DNA of 64,000 bases from Antitrichia curtipendula (taxonomy: Eukaryota; Streptophyta; Bryopsida; Hypnales; Leucodontaceae). This document shows positions 35,960 to 49,418 of the stretch, in pieces. The stretch's first letter is position 1. Every line of letters starts with the position of its first letter. Under the pieces are notes generated by a model. It searched no databases, was not told where the DNA came from, and saw only the letters and a list, made by a program, of their open reading frames with translations. The stretch spans positions 51,411,570-51,475,569 of the forward strand of contig OX579634.1 of NCBI GenBank assembly GCA_951230915.1, given 5' to 3'. The position numbers and the translations under genes were made by a program.

Positions 35960-38210
35960 GAGTTCCAACAATTTGTCAGGTTTGACCACAATTTGTCATG
36001 CGCATGATCTACTACTAGACAAATGCAAATTGTATAATATATTTATATAATTGTGTCCATGTTCCTTAATTATTGGTGATTTGTGTTACCAAAACAATTT
36101 GTCCAGTCACTATTTACTAGCCTAATCACAAGTTTAGATGAGTAGAAATCAGTCCCAGTCCTACAACAATTTGTCTCTAACTAATGCAGGGCATGATTGC
36201 AATGCATTCACCAAGCTTAGTGCACTCTGCACAGTTGCAACAATTCGTCCAAGTACACAATTCATTTTGAATACAAGAAACAAACCAAAGCACAAGAACT
36301 TATTATTAGTCTTACCCACTCAAGCTGATCCTCAGACTAATTGTTGTGTCTAAGAACGAAATCACCTCATTTAGAACTATACTCTCATCTACCAAGTAAT
36401 TCCAATTCAATTTCACCCAACAACTAATTCACACACTCTGTGCTAAATGATAAGACAATTAGTCATGCTCCATATTTACCAAATTCAGGACTCAACCTAT
36501 TCACTTTAATTCACACCCGTATTTGAACTAATCACTCGTTCAGTTCGGCTCTTCAAACTGAGTCTTTGACAATTTTGTCTAATTACTTCAATCATAACGA
36601 TTAGAGATCAAAAGACAATTTGTTGAATTTTCCAATCGAGAAATTTAAATCTCTTAACAAACTTAATAATCACACTCAATAGAAATTCTTTGATGATATC
36701 ACTCACTATAGGATCAAATAATTTAATTCTCACACATATCAATTGCACACAGAATACACTCAATCACAAACACACATAATTCAGATTTACAATTTAACTC
36801 AATTTATAATGACAATTCGTCTACAAACCGTTGGTCCTTCTCTGTCTTCACAATATCACAACTTAATATACATATCAATTGTAACAATTAGTCTTAATGA
36901 ATCACAAATAGTAGATTCTTGAATTACACAATTCAAATTATTTTTAACACTTAACAATTTCACATACATGGATTTATCTTTGATTTACAAAAATCTATAG
37001 AATTAATTATTTCACTCATTACTCAATCAAAATTTCAATCTGATTTTTTTATCATATCCAATTCATATCAATTACAACGACAATTTGTCTACACCCACCT
37101 CTTTTCATTCATTGATTTAAAACAATCTACAATACAGTCCTTCTTACAACGACATGATAAATAATAATTTAATCATATTCAAATGGACGATTTGTCTCTC
37201 ACAATTCCTTTCAACAGGATATTTTTATCACTTGATTTATTATCAATCTTCACATAATTTCCTAATTCTGTATCTCAATTTCAATTCAAAGACAACTAGT
37301 CCAATAGCAATATAAGGCTAATTATAATTCAAACAATTTGTTTAAAAATTACATACCAGATAAATTGTTCTTGGCTAGTCCTTCTCGATCCAACACCGAA
37401 CTTGTTTTCTGCTTACAATTCGCAGATGATTCTTCCGTCTGGCTGCTCCAACTCCTCAGTTTGACAAATTGTTCCAAAGCAAGTATCCAAAGTACAATGC
37501 TCAATTGACAATTCATTTTATACAAATATCATTCACTAAGTTCAAGAATTTACAATGTAATCCACACTGGCAAACTTGCAGTTCAATGGACTAAAATTAA
37601 TTATGCAATTTGTATGACAATTAGTCATAACACAATCAAAGGCATCCAATTAAATTGACCAAATGCAATAACTCATTCATTTATGCACTCACAATTTGTC
37701 ACAACCACATACATACAACACACAGTGAAAGAACTTGGAATTAACACGTCAATTTGTTATATTAACAATCACAAAATTCAATAATCCAATCATTGGATTA
37801 TTTCACAATTTCAAATACAATTTGTCACACACAACAAATAATCCAATCACTGGATTACAATGATTCACCGCAGTACTCCTGTGTTGGACAATTAGTTCAA
37901 AAAGACAATTTGTATTATACGATTGAAGGAATTCACAATCTACAAGAACAGTATGACACTTAAGACACACAAAAAATAACCAAGAGAGTGAGAGAGAAGA
38001 AGTTGACAATTTGTTCATCTTAAACTACTGGAAAGGTGTGAGACCTTGAATATCAACCAATGCTAAGACAATTTGTCACTCTTTCGATCTAGTTTATTCA
38101 CAGCTTTTAAATTCCTTCATCTACTTGTTCATTTATCATTCCTTTTCCGTTTAATTCCCAAGATAAGTAGTAAATGACTCCTTTCTGCATTACTAAAGAC
38201 AAGTAGTCAA
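35960..38210. repeat. Island with about 25 scattered GACAATTTGTC words
   Basis: GACAATTTGTC or close variants recur irregularly about every 80 bp: for example at 35968, 35987, 36093, 36166, 36454, 36568, 36811, 37080, 37186, 37690, 37817, 37903, 38004 and 38068. The word is nearly palindromic around AATT. The island is C/A-rich on the plus strand, and the sequence between the words is not tandem. Such arrays resemble subterminal transposase-binding repeats of large DNA transposons, but no termini were identified. No gene. Confidence 0.7.
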
Positions 38211-38299
38211 AACCAAAAAATTCACTGCGCTCACAATCACCAATCGCAATTAAATATGTGAACAATATAATTACACTTTTGAAGATACTTGAATCCCTT

Positions 38300-38516
38300 A
38301 ATGTTGAGCTAGTGAATGTAGAAATCATCCTTTTTGCTATTGTGCAACATCATGTACTTTAAAAAAAATGAGAAGTACTCGTTGGAGGTCAAACAATTGT
38401 TTAAGGTCTCTTTTTTTGCACAAAATTCTAAGGATGAATAATTGCACTTCTGCCCTATATGGAAATACTTTCTGTCATTCATTGGCTGAAAAATGGTCAC
38501 GGCATCATTTAAGGGT
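38300..38516 (-). mobile_element. Small TTAA-family MITE copy (B subtype), inverted
   Basis: On the minus strand it matches 57253-57475: it starts near TTTTACCCTTAAATGATG and shares the GGGCAGAAGTGCAA and ATTCATC runs. Non-coding. Confidence 0.6.
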
Positions 38517-39469
38517 AAAATAGAAATCTACTTGTCAATAATGGACGAATTTGGGTTGTTTTCACCTTAAATAGTTGTAATTTTTGAAAGTGAAAGCTAT
38601 TAGATTGCTATTTTAGTTTAGAAGCGGTATAGTGCTCACATGGCACAATTTTATGAATGGATCATGATGTACTTCAAAACAATTCTCTTATGTTTAAATG
38701 GCATGCAATATGGGTTGAGTAAGTTTCCCTCACTAACTGAAAATAAAATATTCATTACTTATATTTATACTGATTGAAAACAATTTTTTTATAGGTTCTC
38801 ATTTGTTTACAAATTTTTTGTGTGTCACATTATTCTTCCTCTTTTCATCCATTGCAAGAATGATTGACTATTTTTGTTCCATTTTGGCCAACAATCCAAG
38901 TACTATAGGCTTTTGCAAATAATTTTTTAAATAAAATAATCATAATCATAAATAGTATAATACTAAAAATAGCACGTCACCAAAATTTTAGACCTAAAAA
39001 AAAATTTAGGTCAAAAGTTATTAAAAAAAAAGAGTGGGCTGATTATTTTGTAAAAAATACATACTTTGACATTTTAATTTGTAAAAAATAGAAAAAATAA
39101 TTTACAAAGAGACTAAAAATATCCATTTGGCAAAACTTCATGGTGAAGAGATTTTCATCAAAAAAATGATCTTGAAACCATCTTCAATGTTTAGAATTGT
39201 GCGATGTGCGTGCAAGGGAGCCTTCTTTGCATGGACATATATGGCATAAAATAAAATATTTTCAAATGACCTTTGATAGAAATATGACTTCATACTATGG
39301 CAATAGATCATAGAAATTTCAGCTTTAGATCATTAAATTTGGAGACTCCATAGTACTAAAACCCCTTGTAAATGACCTATTGGGATTATTTTTTGCGATT
39401 TTGATAATGGCTTTTGTGTGTTTTATGTTGTGTGTTTTTTTAAGTTTTGTTCCAAATTGGTGATTTTGA
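38517..39469. other. AT-rich stretch, no gene
   Basis: It separates the two word islands. No recognisable element or coding frame. Confidence 0.5.
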
Positions 39470-41210
39470 ATGTGTATAAGTCAATTTGGAAAGTCAATTT
39501 TGTGTGTTTATTTCCAATTGGGGATAGCAATTCAGGAGTTGCCGGTGGGAATCAGTCTAAGTGTGGGTTATGAATCCAAGTTGGACAGGGTGGGGATTCT
39601 ATGTGGAATGTTGTGTGTGTTATTCCAAGTCGGGATTGTCTTTGTGTTACCGATTTGGAGTGCGGTTATTTTCCGATTTGGGTTTTCGTCAATTCGGCAG
39701 TTAGGGTTGTTTATCCTCCGAGTTGGTTGTGTAATGGAAGAAGTGCCAATTTGTGAGTTTTGTGGTGTTTATTTTGCGGTTATCGTTGAGGTTCCTATTC
39801 GGCAGTTTGGGAGTTTTGGGGATTGCCAAGTTGGTTATGGAACCGCCTGGATCGGGGTTTTAAGGTTGAGTTTTCCGATTTGGAAGGCACCCACTGTTGA
39901 GAGAATGCTAGTGCGAGTCCCAGTCGGAGTGGCTGCATATTTGATTTTTGTTTGTGCGAATGTTTGGTTGTTTGTGTGTCAAGTCAATTGTGTGCTTGTG
40001 TGTTTTCCAATTGGGAATTGTGTTTGTGATTCTAGGTCAAATTGTGTCTATGTAAGTCCAATTCGGGAGTTGCAGGCAAAGGAAGTTTCGGTGCCTCGTG
40101 AAGAGAAGAAGGAGAGGATCCTAATCGGTCCGTGTGTTCTTGAATGTGTGGTTATGTTCTGTTATTTGGAGTGAGTCCGAATTGTTAAGCAAGTGGTTGC
40201 AGTAAAGGCCCGATTTGGAAATACTGAGTGGTAGAGCGGAAGAGTTTCTGAATTCCAAATTGGTATGTGGGTGTCTGAGAAGTAGTATCGTGGAGATGGC
40301 TGCATGTGGAGTTATTGATTCCTATTAGGAATTGTGCATAGTGATGCTGGCCTAATAGGATAGTGATATGATCTTATGATGGAGATTTAAATGAGTAATG
40401 GCAGTGAGATTAGACCCAATTGGATATAGAAGTTGAAATATCCAAGTTGGAGTTTTTGGAGCAATAGCTAATTTGAGTGAATCAATTAGTTGGATATTTC
40501 TATGGAACGGTGATATGTCACCAATTCGGCAAAATAAAAGTGAATTATAACGAATTGGTGTTCCTCGTGTGCTGCGTATTTTATTTGACTTGTGTGTGTG
40601 TGCATGAGTTCAACTTGACTTTTACTGTTGTCTTTATTTTTGCCGAATTGGAGTTTGGCAGTCTGTGATTGGTACCGAATTGGAAGTTGATGACTGGATG
40701 GAGAATTTGTTGTACCAGTTCCAAATTGGTATCTGTTTATGAAGGTGTGTCAATTATCCGATTAGGAAGAGTGTTCAATACGTGACAGTTAGTCAAGTAT
40801 CCAAGTTGGAAATAAAAGCATTATGAGTTATGGAGAATGCCGAGAGTTAGAATTTAAATATCAATTTGGAGAGAAGTGTAAATGAAGCGGTGATAAAAAT
40901 TACATTGAGCCAAATGTTGAAGAAATAAATACCAAGTTGGTGAGAGAAGACTCAATTGCAAGTCAAGTGGGAGACAAGGAAACAGTAAGAAATGACATGT
41001 CCTAATGGGAGCTAAGCCTGGGAGCGATTGAAGACCAAACCAGTGCTGTCAAGACCAATTTGGAAAAGATAAAAGAATCCAGCTGGAGAATTAAAGAGCA
41101 AATCCAATTGGGTGATATTTTACCTTGGTGGTTTTAAGAATGGAGTGTTAATAAATTTAGTAATTAGGTTGTGCAAACCGTGAGGAATTAAATTAATCCA
41201 AGTTGAAAGT
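39470..41210. repeat. Island with about 28 scattered TCCRANTTGGA words
   Basis: CCAATTTGG, CCGATTTGG, CCAAGTTGG, CCGAATTGG and similar words recur every 60 bp or so: for example at 39512, 39575, 39649, 39671, 39824, 39873, 40004, 40057, 40208, 40438, 40641, 40672, 40800, 40930, 41056 and 41103. The island is T/G-rich on the plus strand, the opposite skew to 35960-38210. A 234-codon open frame (39470-40174) crosses it. The word appears in at least two of its reading frames and no domain is visible, so I do not call it a gene. Confidence 0.7.
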
Positions 41211-42164
41211 ATGTCTTTCTCCGTATTTTATTTCCTATTTAGTTATCTTTTGTCGTTGTAGAAGTAAGCCTATTTAAAAGACCTCCCTAGGAACGAACTT
41301 TACTATTGATTTAGAAATTCACAAATAGGATCTAAATCTATCTACACCCCTTAAAACTGAAAATTTGACATATTAGTTTAATAGAATTTTAAATATAAAA
41401 TGATTTTTGAACTTTTTGAAAAATATTATATATAATTTCACTCAAGAGAGCATCTCCAGTAAAAATTTCAAATTCATGCAAGTCATGCTTCAAAAGTTAT
41501 TGTAAAAAAAAGCTTTTGCAATCCCTTAGTAACAATGTTATAGTACTGGTCTTTCTTGCAATGACCCCTTCCCTCTATGTCTAGACACCATGTGGAGACA
41601 AATATTGAATTTCTATAGACCAATTATGCAATTTTGCATTAAACATATGACTAGACCATTTATAGGGACAATAGAGTTTAATCTCTTTAAAGAACTGTTA
41701 CTAGTTTATCTTATTAGTGCGTGAAACAATAATTTAGCAAAATCACACTTTTTAAAATAAGTATAGGTGTTTAAATAAATAATTAATGATACTAACTTCA
41801 CACCTTCAATAATAGAAAAAACAATTCTTGTTCAATTCTTGCAAATCCTGCAACTTTATAAACGACTCATTAGGAAAATATTAAAATCATCAAAAAGGTT
41901 ATTACAACATAGAGGTGTGCATTGTTTGGTCCTTGAAATTAAATACCACCTAGCACCACCATGGAGTGCATTAAAAAATATTGGGGGCTTCAAAAGGGCC
42001 GCCTCATTTTGGACATAAATAAATTCAACATAAAAAAATGATTTTTTAATTTTGACTATTGATCCAACTCTATTTCTATAGGGGACCCATTTTTTTTCCC
42101 TCATTTGATAACAGTTAGCAACCAAAACCTTCTACATTCATGAGAGGTTTAAATTCATAAAACC
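41211..42164. other. AT-rich stretch, possible unpaired Harbinger-like end
   Basis: GAGCATCTCCAGTAAAA at about 41449 resembles a PIF/Harbinger terminus, but no partner end was found. No gene. Confidence 0.35.
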
Positions 42165-43118
42165 ATTAATCCCTAAAGGACCAGCCTGCTATTTTTAGCA
42201 ATAGAGCAATTTTGGGCAAGTACTTGTGACTAGAGATTTGCATAATTTAAGTCCAAATTTTAATAGAAGTTGTGGATGAGGAATATCTTTCATGTGAACA
42301 AAAATTTATGACATTCAAAAATACAAGTCAGAAGTTATGGTATAATATGTTATTTTTTTTACCAAGCAGGCAGTTTGGGCAGATAAAAAAAAATCACTTT
42401 TTTAAGAAACAAAAATTTGAAATTAGTTCTTTAGATTTCTATATATTCATGAAAAACTTTGAATCAAACTATTTCAATCAATGAGACAAAAGTTATGAGG
42501 AATTTTAGTTTGTGGGCAGTTGTGGATATTCTATTCTAATATAAATTTTGAAGTTATTTATCTTACTCAATTTTCAATATTTCTTGAAAAAAAAAAAAAA
42601 TATAGGATGTAGATTGTTTATTACAAGATTACAACCATTGGGATTGGCATATTTCAATTCCATAATTAACATCTTAACAATTTAGTGTTTTGAGCTATTC
42701 TCTACTTTTTTCTACTTACTGTTGTTTTTCTATATGTTTTACAATTCCAAATGATCTGAATTCCTTCAAGCATGGAGCCAACTTGCCTTGAAGAATGAGT
42801 CCAAAGAGTAACCGCCATTTTGGATATTTATCATACAAATGTGACCTTGTGAAGTACAGCTGCCTTGTTTTTCTCAAGGACCAGAAAAATGATTTTTGTC
42901 AATTCAAACGCTAATATCTTACAATCCACTCGATGGAAAATTCTGAAATTTTTTCTATATCTTTTCAAACTAGTGTACTACAAGATCCTATAGTTACATA
43001 AGTTGAAAAATGGGTATTTTTTTACATTTTTTCCAAAATTTAGTACTTGTGCTCAAAATAGTAGTTTTTGAGTGTTTTGGGAGAAAACATAGTCACTGAA
43101 GGAACTTAAGGAATTAAG
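42165..43118 (+). mobile_element. TTAA-flanked repeat family copy (about 950 bp)
   Basis: Left end TTAATCCCTAAAGGACC, right end CTTAAGGAATTAA. Closely parallel to 23222-24173. Confidence 0.7.
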
Positions 43119-44454
43119 TGCTTGCATCTTTTTGCTTATATATTTAAAAATATGTAGATTTTCCCTCAATTTCATCAAATTCATTTTTATAGAAAGTGTA
43201 GTCTTTTAAAAGTCCAAAATTTTATAAAAGTAATGTGATAAAAAAGCCCTCACAACCTTTTTTTTCATTATCCATAATTAGAATTTCAAAGTGCTAAGGT
43301 GGTTAATGATGTTAATTTTGTTAAATTGGCAATAGTCCATTACGTTAACACAATTCAATCTAGGCACCTTGGAACCAAAACCTAAATTCATCCTAGTTTG
43401 TGGCTTGAAATTAGACCTTTCTATATATATACCAATTCTGATTTGTGGAATGTCGCAAGTTTAACAAATTTGATACATAACACTTCCGAATGGGTATAGT
43501 CTTGTATTTCTTATACTTCACATCACAGACCTCAAGACTTAGTTCAAAGGAGTTAGAACAATAGGTAGACCTACCATGAATGCCCAAGGCCTTTTCAAGC
43601 TTAAAAACATCATTGCTTTTGAAGTGTTATAGGTCTAAATGTCACTAAGGTATAGAAATCTCAACCATACAATCTTGTAGTGTACGTGTTGCACATGATG
43701 TGAATCAAAATTGGAGTCATTTGGCTACATAGATTGCAAGACTATAATATTTTAGTGTTGAAAAAAGATGCTGAAATTTTCCTAGCAACACATTGGAGGT
43801 GAAAATCGATTTTTAACCTACTCAAATGAATAAACTAAAATCTATAAGGTTCTTTATAACCAGTATACAAACACCTTGGTAAAAAAAATATTATTCAAAT
43901 AAATTATTGTGCCTACAAAATGGCTTTGAAATGTCAAAAAATAGAAGAAAAAAGGTTGCAAAAAACACATGGAAGGCTAAACCTCAGTCTTCTACTAAAA
44001 TGCTTCTTAGACACTCAAAACTTCTTGGATTGATACGGAATTTTAACCACACAAACTAGACTAGTATGCACAACTTTTCCAAAAAGTATTGGAAACAAAC
44101 ACCGTATGAAGAAGAAACAAGATGCTGAAGTTTACTATAATCTAAAAATGTCTAGATTTTGCATGAACCTTGAATTGCTCTTAAACATTCAAAACAAGTT
44201 GGATTGATATGAAAATTTAATTACAATAACTAGACTTCATGGAAAATATATCCCCTCACAAATTTTATTGAAAACAAACATTGGATGAAGGAGATACAAG
44301 CTTCCAAAGTTGCTACCATCAAAATGTAGTTTGGTGAACTCAAATTGAACCCGTGAATTTTGAATGGCTTTCAAAATTAGTTTATCTTAGATTGATCTAA
44401 AAATTGCACCACACAAACAAACAAAAAAGTGCAATTTTCTCAACAATTTTTTTT
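43119..44454. other. AT-rich stretch, no supported gene
   Basis: Several phrases (for example around 43750, 44040 and 44210) repeat loosely, such as GGATTGATA after ACTTCTTGGATT or ACAAGTTGGATT. This suggests old tandem duplication. No coding frame. Confidence 0.4.
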
Positions 44455-45445
44455 TTAAACCTCAAAAGGACCATCATGTTTAGAGGCCTAAAATTGCTTC
44501 AAAATACTTGTCTCCACAACAAGGTCAAAATCTTCATCAATATTTATTTTTTCACAAAGCCAATTATACAATCTTTTGGTTAATTTATTTAAGTACATTA
44601 TCTAAATATTTTTAAGTAAATATCTCCACCAATTGCAAGTTCAATGTGCCTAAACTTCAAAATGTAGGATTTTCTAATCCTTTGAAAAAAGGTGAAGTTT
44701 TATCTTTCAACATTTAAAGGAAAAAACACATATATTTTGTAACTTGTGCATTTTAGTCAATAAGTTTGAAAATGGGTTGAATATATATTTTTTTAAATTT
44801 AACCAAAAAAACTTTCATAGTCATTTTTTTTTTAAATTGTAAAGTGAAAGGTGTTATTGAATGAAAGATATAACTAATATGCTAATAACATTTGGAAGAA
44901 TTTTAGAATTGTTAATTCCAATTGTCAGAATGCTATGGTAAAAAATTAGTATGTTTTAATTTCATTTTCATTTTCAAATTTTCAAATTTGAGAACAAAAG
45001 ATGACTTCATATGCTTTTCTACCTTCATTGCCCGCAAAATAAAACTCGATAACTTTTACCTTATTATTTGAAATTCAATGGTTGAATTTTTTTTGAGTAG
45101 GTATCAATCTATAAAATTTCAAAAAAATAATTAATATTTTTTTTAAATATTTTTTTTGTTGCCCGTTTTGACATTGAAATTGAAAAAAAAACTCTAATTT
45201 TTGCAATATTTATTGAAATGACATGAAAAAAAGTTTCACAAATAGATTATAATGAGAACTCAAGCATTCATCCTAAAAAATTTTCATGCAAATTTTTTCA
45301 AATTATGAAGTCCATAGAGTCTACTTGAGTTTTTTAAAAGCCCAAAGTAGGTTCCTTGATTGTTTAGAGGTTAAAATTTGGACATCAAATGTAAAAGTTG
45401 CGGGTGAGGGGACACTTTTGGTCCTTTGGGGTGCTTAGGGATTAA
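44455..45445 (+). mobile_element. TTAA-flanked repeat family copy (about 990 bp), diverged
   Basis: Left end TTAAACCTCAAAAGGACC, right end GGTGCTTAGGGATTAA. Ends and size fit the family, but the interior is strongly diverged. Confidence 0.5.
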
Positions 45446-46756
45446 GCCAATTCCCCTCTCATGTGGTAATGGTGCACATTTTAATTCTAGAATGTACTCC
45501 ATTAGTGAATAAAGATAGAATTGAATGTAGAAGTTGTATATCTACCTTACCTTCAAAAGGTGGAAGTACCAAAAATTAACAAGAATATTATAATGGGATG
45601 GTGTGCAACTAAGCTGGAATATATAATAGATTAAGGATTTCCACTGAAACAAGACAACACATTGCACTACCCTCTAATGTGTAATCAAGTATACTAATTT
45701 GTCCTATTAGTGAGTGGGGTGGGGTGGGGTGGGGGGATTAGCATCAACTAGAAATCAATGTAACAAAAATAATTCATATTTGTAGAAATTAGAACAATAC
45801 AATAATATTTTGACCTGTACTAATTCAAAATAGTGTGACTTTGATAAATTAGTGTCAGATGCATTGTGAGCCCCATAGTTGTCACTTAGGCCTTGGATTA
45901 TTATTAATATTATTTTTGCTTATTATTATGAGTATTTCTATTTCCAAAATCATAAAAAGTGTGTTAACATCATATTTGATAGGAGTCCGTATGAATGTGG
46001 TGTTTTGTGTCCAGAAAGTCCGGAAGTGCTCTAAGCACTTTTATTTACTAATCTTTGTGTCTAATTAGGTGTTTGAGAGGTCGTTTAAAGGTTTGGCATA
46101 GTTTGAGCCTGATGGCCAAAATAGTAAAAACACCTAAAATTAGACTTTTAACAAATTCGACCATAGAAGTGCATGTGATTGACATAGGCTAAAGAATGAT
46201 TGGTTAGGATTTCTAGAAGTTCCCTAAAGTCTTAGAAACCTTGATAGGAGTTTACGTCGGAGTCATGATCTAATTTGCAAAAGTTGGAAAAAAGCCATTA
46301 CATGTAATCTTGCAAGTAAAATCCACAAATCCAAATAGGAGCAATTGAAGAATGGAGAAAGGTGTTTCTAGCTTAGAAACATGCCAAGAATGTAACGGTG
46401 AAGCCAGATTGCTATACATAGTCTTTTACTACTATGATGTGATTAGGTGATGAATATGTTAATTTAGGAAAAAAATTAATTGTCGAATTTCAACTATATA
46501 GCACGTGATTGTACATAACTTTTGATTGGAGGCTTTAAATATCAAACAGATTTTAGAGAAGAAACTTAACTTAACTTACCAACTTTTCTTATTTCAAAGT
46601 TTTTTGAAAAAAATTATTTTACTATGCCTAAGTGAGGTCTCAGTTTCTACTTTAAACACAATTCTTACTTTTGACTTAACTATGAGTGGTTGAGAAACTA
46701 CAAATTCTAATTTACTTATTCCACATGGGTTGTTCTACCTCCCACCATCCCATGAG
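45446..46756. other. AT-rich stretch with a G-rich tract at 45715-45736
   Basis: Four consecutive GGGGT units followed by GGGGGG (plus strand, 45715-45736) match the pattern for an intramolecular G-quadruplex. Otherwise nothing recognisable. Confidence 0.6.
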
Positions 46757-47177
46757 TATATAAATAGCTTCTCTTCTAAGATAAAAACTCAAATAAAGAT
46801 GTTAGTTGCAAATAGATAGATTAAATTGGTATATATCTCAAATGTATTATTTGGAATTTTGGCAAACCATCTTTCACCTATACAATTATTTGTTAATTTG
46901 CAGGTATGATCCTAGAATTAGCAAAAACAAATTAAGTGCACTATAAATGTGTTGCTACTATCCCAGCACCGTAGCTCACATTAATGATGTTAGGATGAAT
47001 TTCGTGGATGAGGAATTTGGCGAGGGAAAGGCAACCTCTCTAAAGGCTAGTGAATGTTATGTCCACCTAACAATGTTGGACCTTTTTAAAAAAAGTTTTG
47101 CTAGAATCTTACTCCATTTGGGTACCGGCTATCTCAAAACTAAAAAGAATAGAAACTTCAGATTTATCAATATTTAG
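46757..47177 (+). CDS. Possible small gene: TATA box plus 76-codon frame
   Basis: TATATAAATAG at 46757-46767 is a textbook plant TATA box. The first substantial frame downstream is 46947-47177 (76 codons from ATG): it starts MCCYYPS, has an acidic DEEFGEG segment and ends in a basic tail. No domain is recognised, and the distance to the TATA box (about 180 bp) is plausible for a 5' leader. An AT-rich genome produces such boxes by chance, so this is weak. Confidence 0.2.
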
Positions 47178-47377
47178 ATGAATATATTTCTAATATTAGG
47201 TCCTAAATATGAATATATGCATATGAATGATTCTATCCAATTTTTCCTTACACGAATACGGTGCGTGTGGCTCTCCCAGACGGAAATTAAACCCCAAAAC
47301 ATTGTCTGCCACTGCAGCATCATGTTTGTGAGCAGTGAGGTTACCTTGTACTACTCTTTATTATTTCATGCTTCTTT

Positions 47378-47563
47378 TCAGGGAATTCTTGGTGGTTCGT
47401 CAACAACAAACTCCACTGCACCCACGTCATCGTTAGAGCTTCGTACTAACCGACTTGAGCTTAAATTATGGGCAAAGCCACCATTCACCAACTCATGCAA
47501 CAACACGACAATAGCATGAGAAGCTGCCCCACAAATTAACCATGTAAAAAGAGATTGACCCAT
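47378..47563 (-). CDS. Possible exon or gene relic, 61 codons
   Basis: From the ATG at 47563 the minus frame reads MGQSLFTWLICGAASHAIV, then HELVNGGFAHN, ending PPRIP and a stop. Codon texture (G at many first positions) looks more coding-like than the surroundings. There is no recognised family and no matching splice partner. Confidence 0.15.
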   Translation of the reverse strand: MGQSLFTWLICGAASHAIVVLLHELVNGGFAHNLSSSRLVRSSNDDVGAVEFVVDEPPRIP

Positions 47564-47969
47564 TTCCAACCATCAAACCATTCTTACAACTTAGGCTCCT
47601 CTATTTCTAATTAGGTGTATTGTAGGTGCTAGCTCATGTACAACATAGCCAACATGAGCATCAGAAATTGTTTGGGAGGTGTTCATTGAAAGCATAAAAT
47701 GATCACAACATGTACATTGAAAGTCATAATGATCACCTACATCGGTTATGTAAGCAACCTATGGTTGAAAATTGGTTTGCCTATAGATTGAGAATGGGAC
47801 AAACCAAATCTTTTAAAAAAGAATTCATGATAATTTTGTTTTTGAGGGAAAAAATGTCAAAAATTATAAAATCCTTCTCAAATCTATTTTTCTTTACGGG
47901 AATTTTTTTTCCCCAACCTTCCCCATACTACAAATAGGCTGAATTACTCAAGGGGTTGGAAATAGGTCA

Positions 47970-48187
47970 TCGTTTTGATAACGTCGTTGCAGAGACTAAG
48001 TGTTCCATGGATCATGTATGTAAGATGAAAATTGTAGATGTTCATCCTTGGAATTTTGTGTAGCAAGGGAAGGCCCTGCACAATAGTTTGGTGTCCTATG
48101 AGTGCTCTTAGTTGTTTTTTTAAGCAAATGATTCACATAGAACCAAAAAGGATGATTTCCATGGTGATCAATCTGGTGTTCTACAGA
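47970..48187 (+). mobile_element. Small TTAA-family MITE copy (B subtype), diverged
   Basis: Aligns with 57253-57475 through TGAAAATTGTAGATGTTCATC versus the equivalent ATTCATC segment and the terminal AAGGATGATTTCCATGG. It directly abuts a longer family copy. Confidence 0.5.
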
Positions 48188-48189
48188 TA

Positions 48190-48937
48190 ATCACAATAAA
48201 ACCAAGGCCTTTTTTGTTGTCAAAAAACACTCTAAACTATCATTTCTATTGCAAGGTGCAAAATAATTTGTTTTTCATATCTAACTGTAGGGTCTCATAC
48301 TAGATTAGTATAAAATTTTGTGGAAGAAATTCCATAAACTTTGTCCATATAGATTGCAAGATATTTGTGTTGAAAGTAAAGAAACAAGTTTTCTTGCACC
48401 TTTGCTGACTAGATTCTTTGACTTTAAACCTTTTTAATTTAAATTTTTTGTACTAAACTTTTTTTTAGAAACTAAATCTTAAATAGTTCTAAGATGTAAT
48501 TGAAATACACTAATCGCAAAAAATAATGAGATTGTTCTAGCAATCAAATTAAACCATGTTGAACTTTTCTTTGTTTTAAATATGAACATTGAATTCAAAA
48601 TTGAATCTTATAAATTGTTTTTTGATAGAGATGCTTGGATTGCCCAAAAAACAAGGCTCTCCATAACTTTCTCATCACTAGTGCAAATGGAATGAATTGA
48701 GTCTTTCCACGCAAACAAAAATATTTTATTTTAAATTTTTGTAATTTTTTTGTGCTTACCATGGCATAAATTTTGCTCCTAAGCGTTTATTGGAATAAAA
48801 ATTATATTCCTAGAGAGCTAATGTGTTTTCCTAATTACGAAAGAAGTTTTTAAAAATCACATCCAAAATTGAGATCATAGAGACTTGCCCAAACCTTACA
48901 ATGTCCTTTAAGGGGACACTTGGTCTTTTGGGGTTAA
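48190..48937 (-). mobile_element. TTAA-flanked repeat family copy (about 750 bp)
   Basis: The right end GGTCTTTTGGGGTTAA is well kept and the left end is degenerate. The interior parallels 34530-35393. Confidence 0.6.
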
Positions 48938-49418
48938 AAGACAAAAGTAGCATGACACCTTATTATCATGCCATGAAAATGTTTTCGTTTATTCTAAATT
49001 TTTTGGAATGGGATAAAATAACCCATTTTGATATGGAATTAATTTTTGTAATTGTTGGAAACAAATAAAGGGACCTTCAATCACTGTATAGAGGTGATAG
49101 ACCTAAAAGAACCAAAGTACCATTAGTGTAGAAATTACCAATTTCTTTTTTTGAGACATCATAATTGAGTTATTCATTATTGCCATCATCTTCTCATTGT
49201 GCATGATTGTTACACTTGCTACAAAAGGTGGTAATACTAAATGCTAGATTGTAGGCAATAAAATACAAAATTCCTGCATTTTTTCAAATTTTCAAAATAC
49301 CAATGCAATACATTTTGAAAATATATTGAAATTTTTTCCTAAAGTACTTCATGGTTCTCAATTTGATGGATTTTGAGCTTGTAGGTTGTAATGCCAGTTT
49401 GAAGTTTTTTCGTTGTTA
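48938..49418. other. AT-rich stretch, no gene
   Basis: Nothing recognisable. Confidence 0.5.

Noticed and set aside
39470..40174. 234-codon frame in the second word island
   Set aside because: No domain, and the repeated word falls in at least two reading frames; flanking DNA with the same words is not open.
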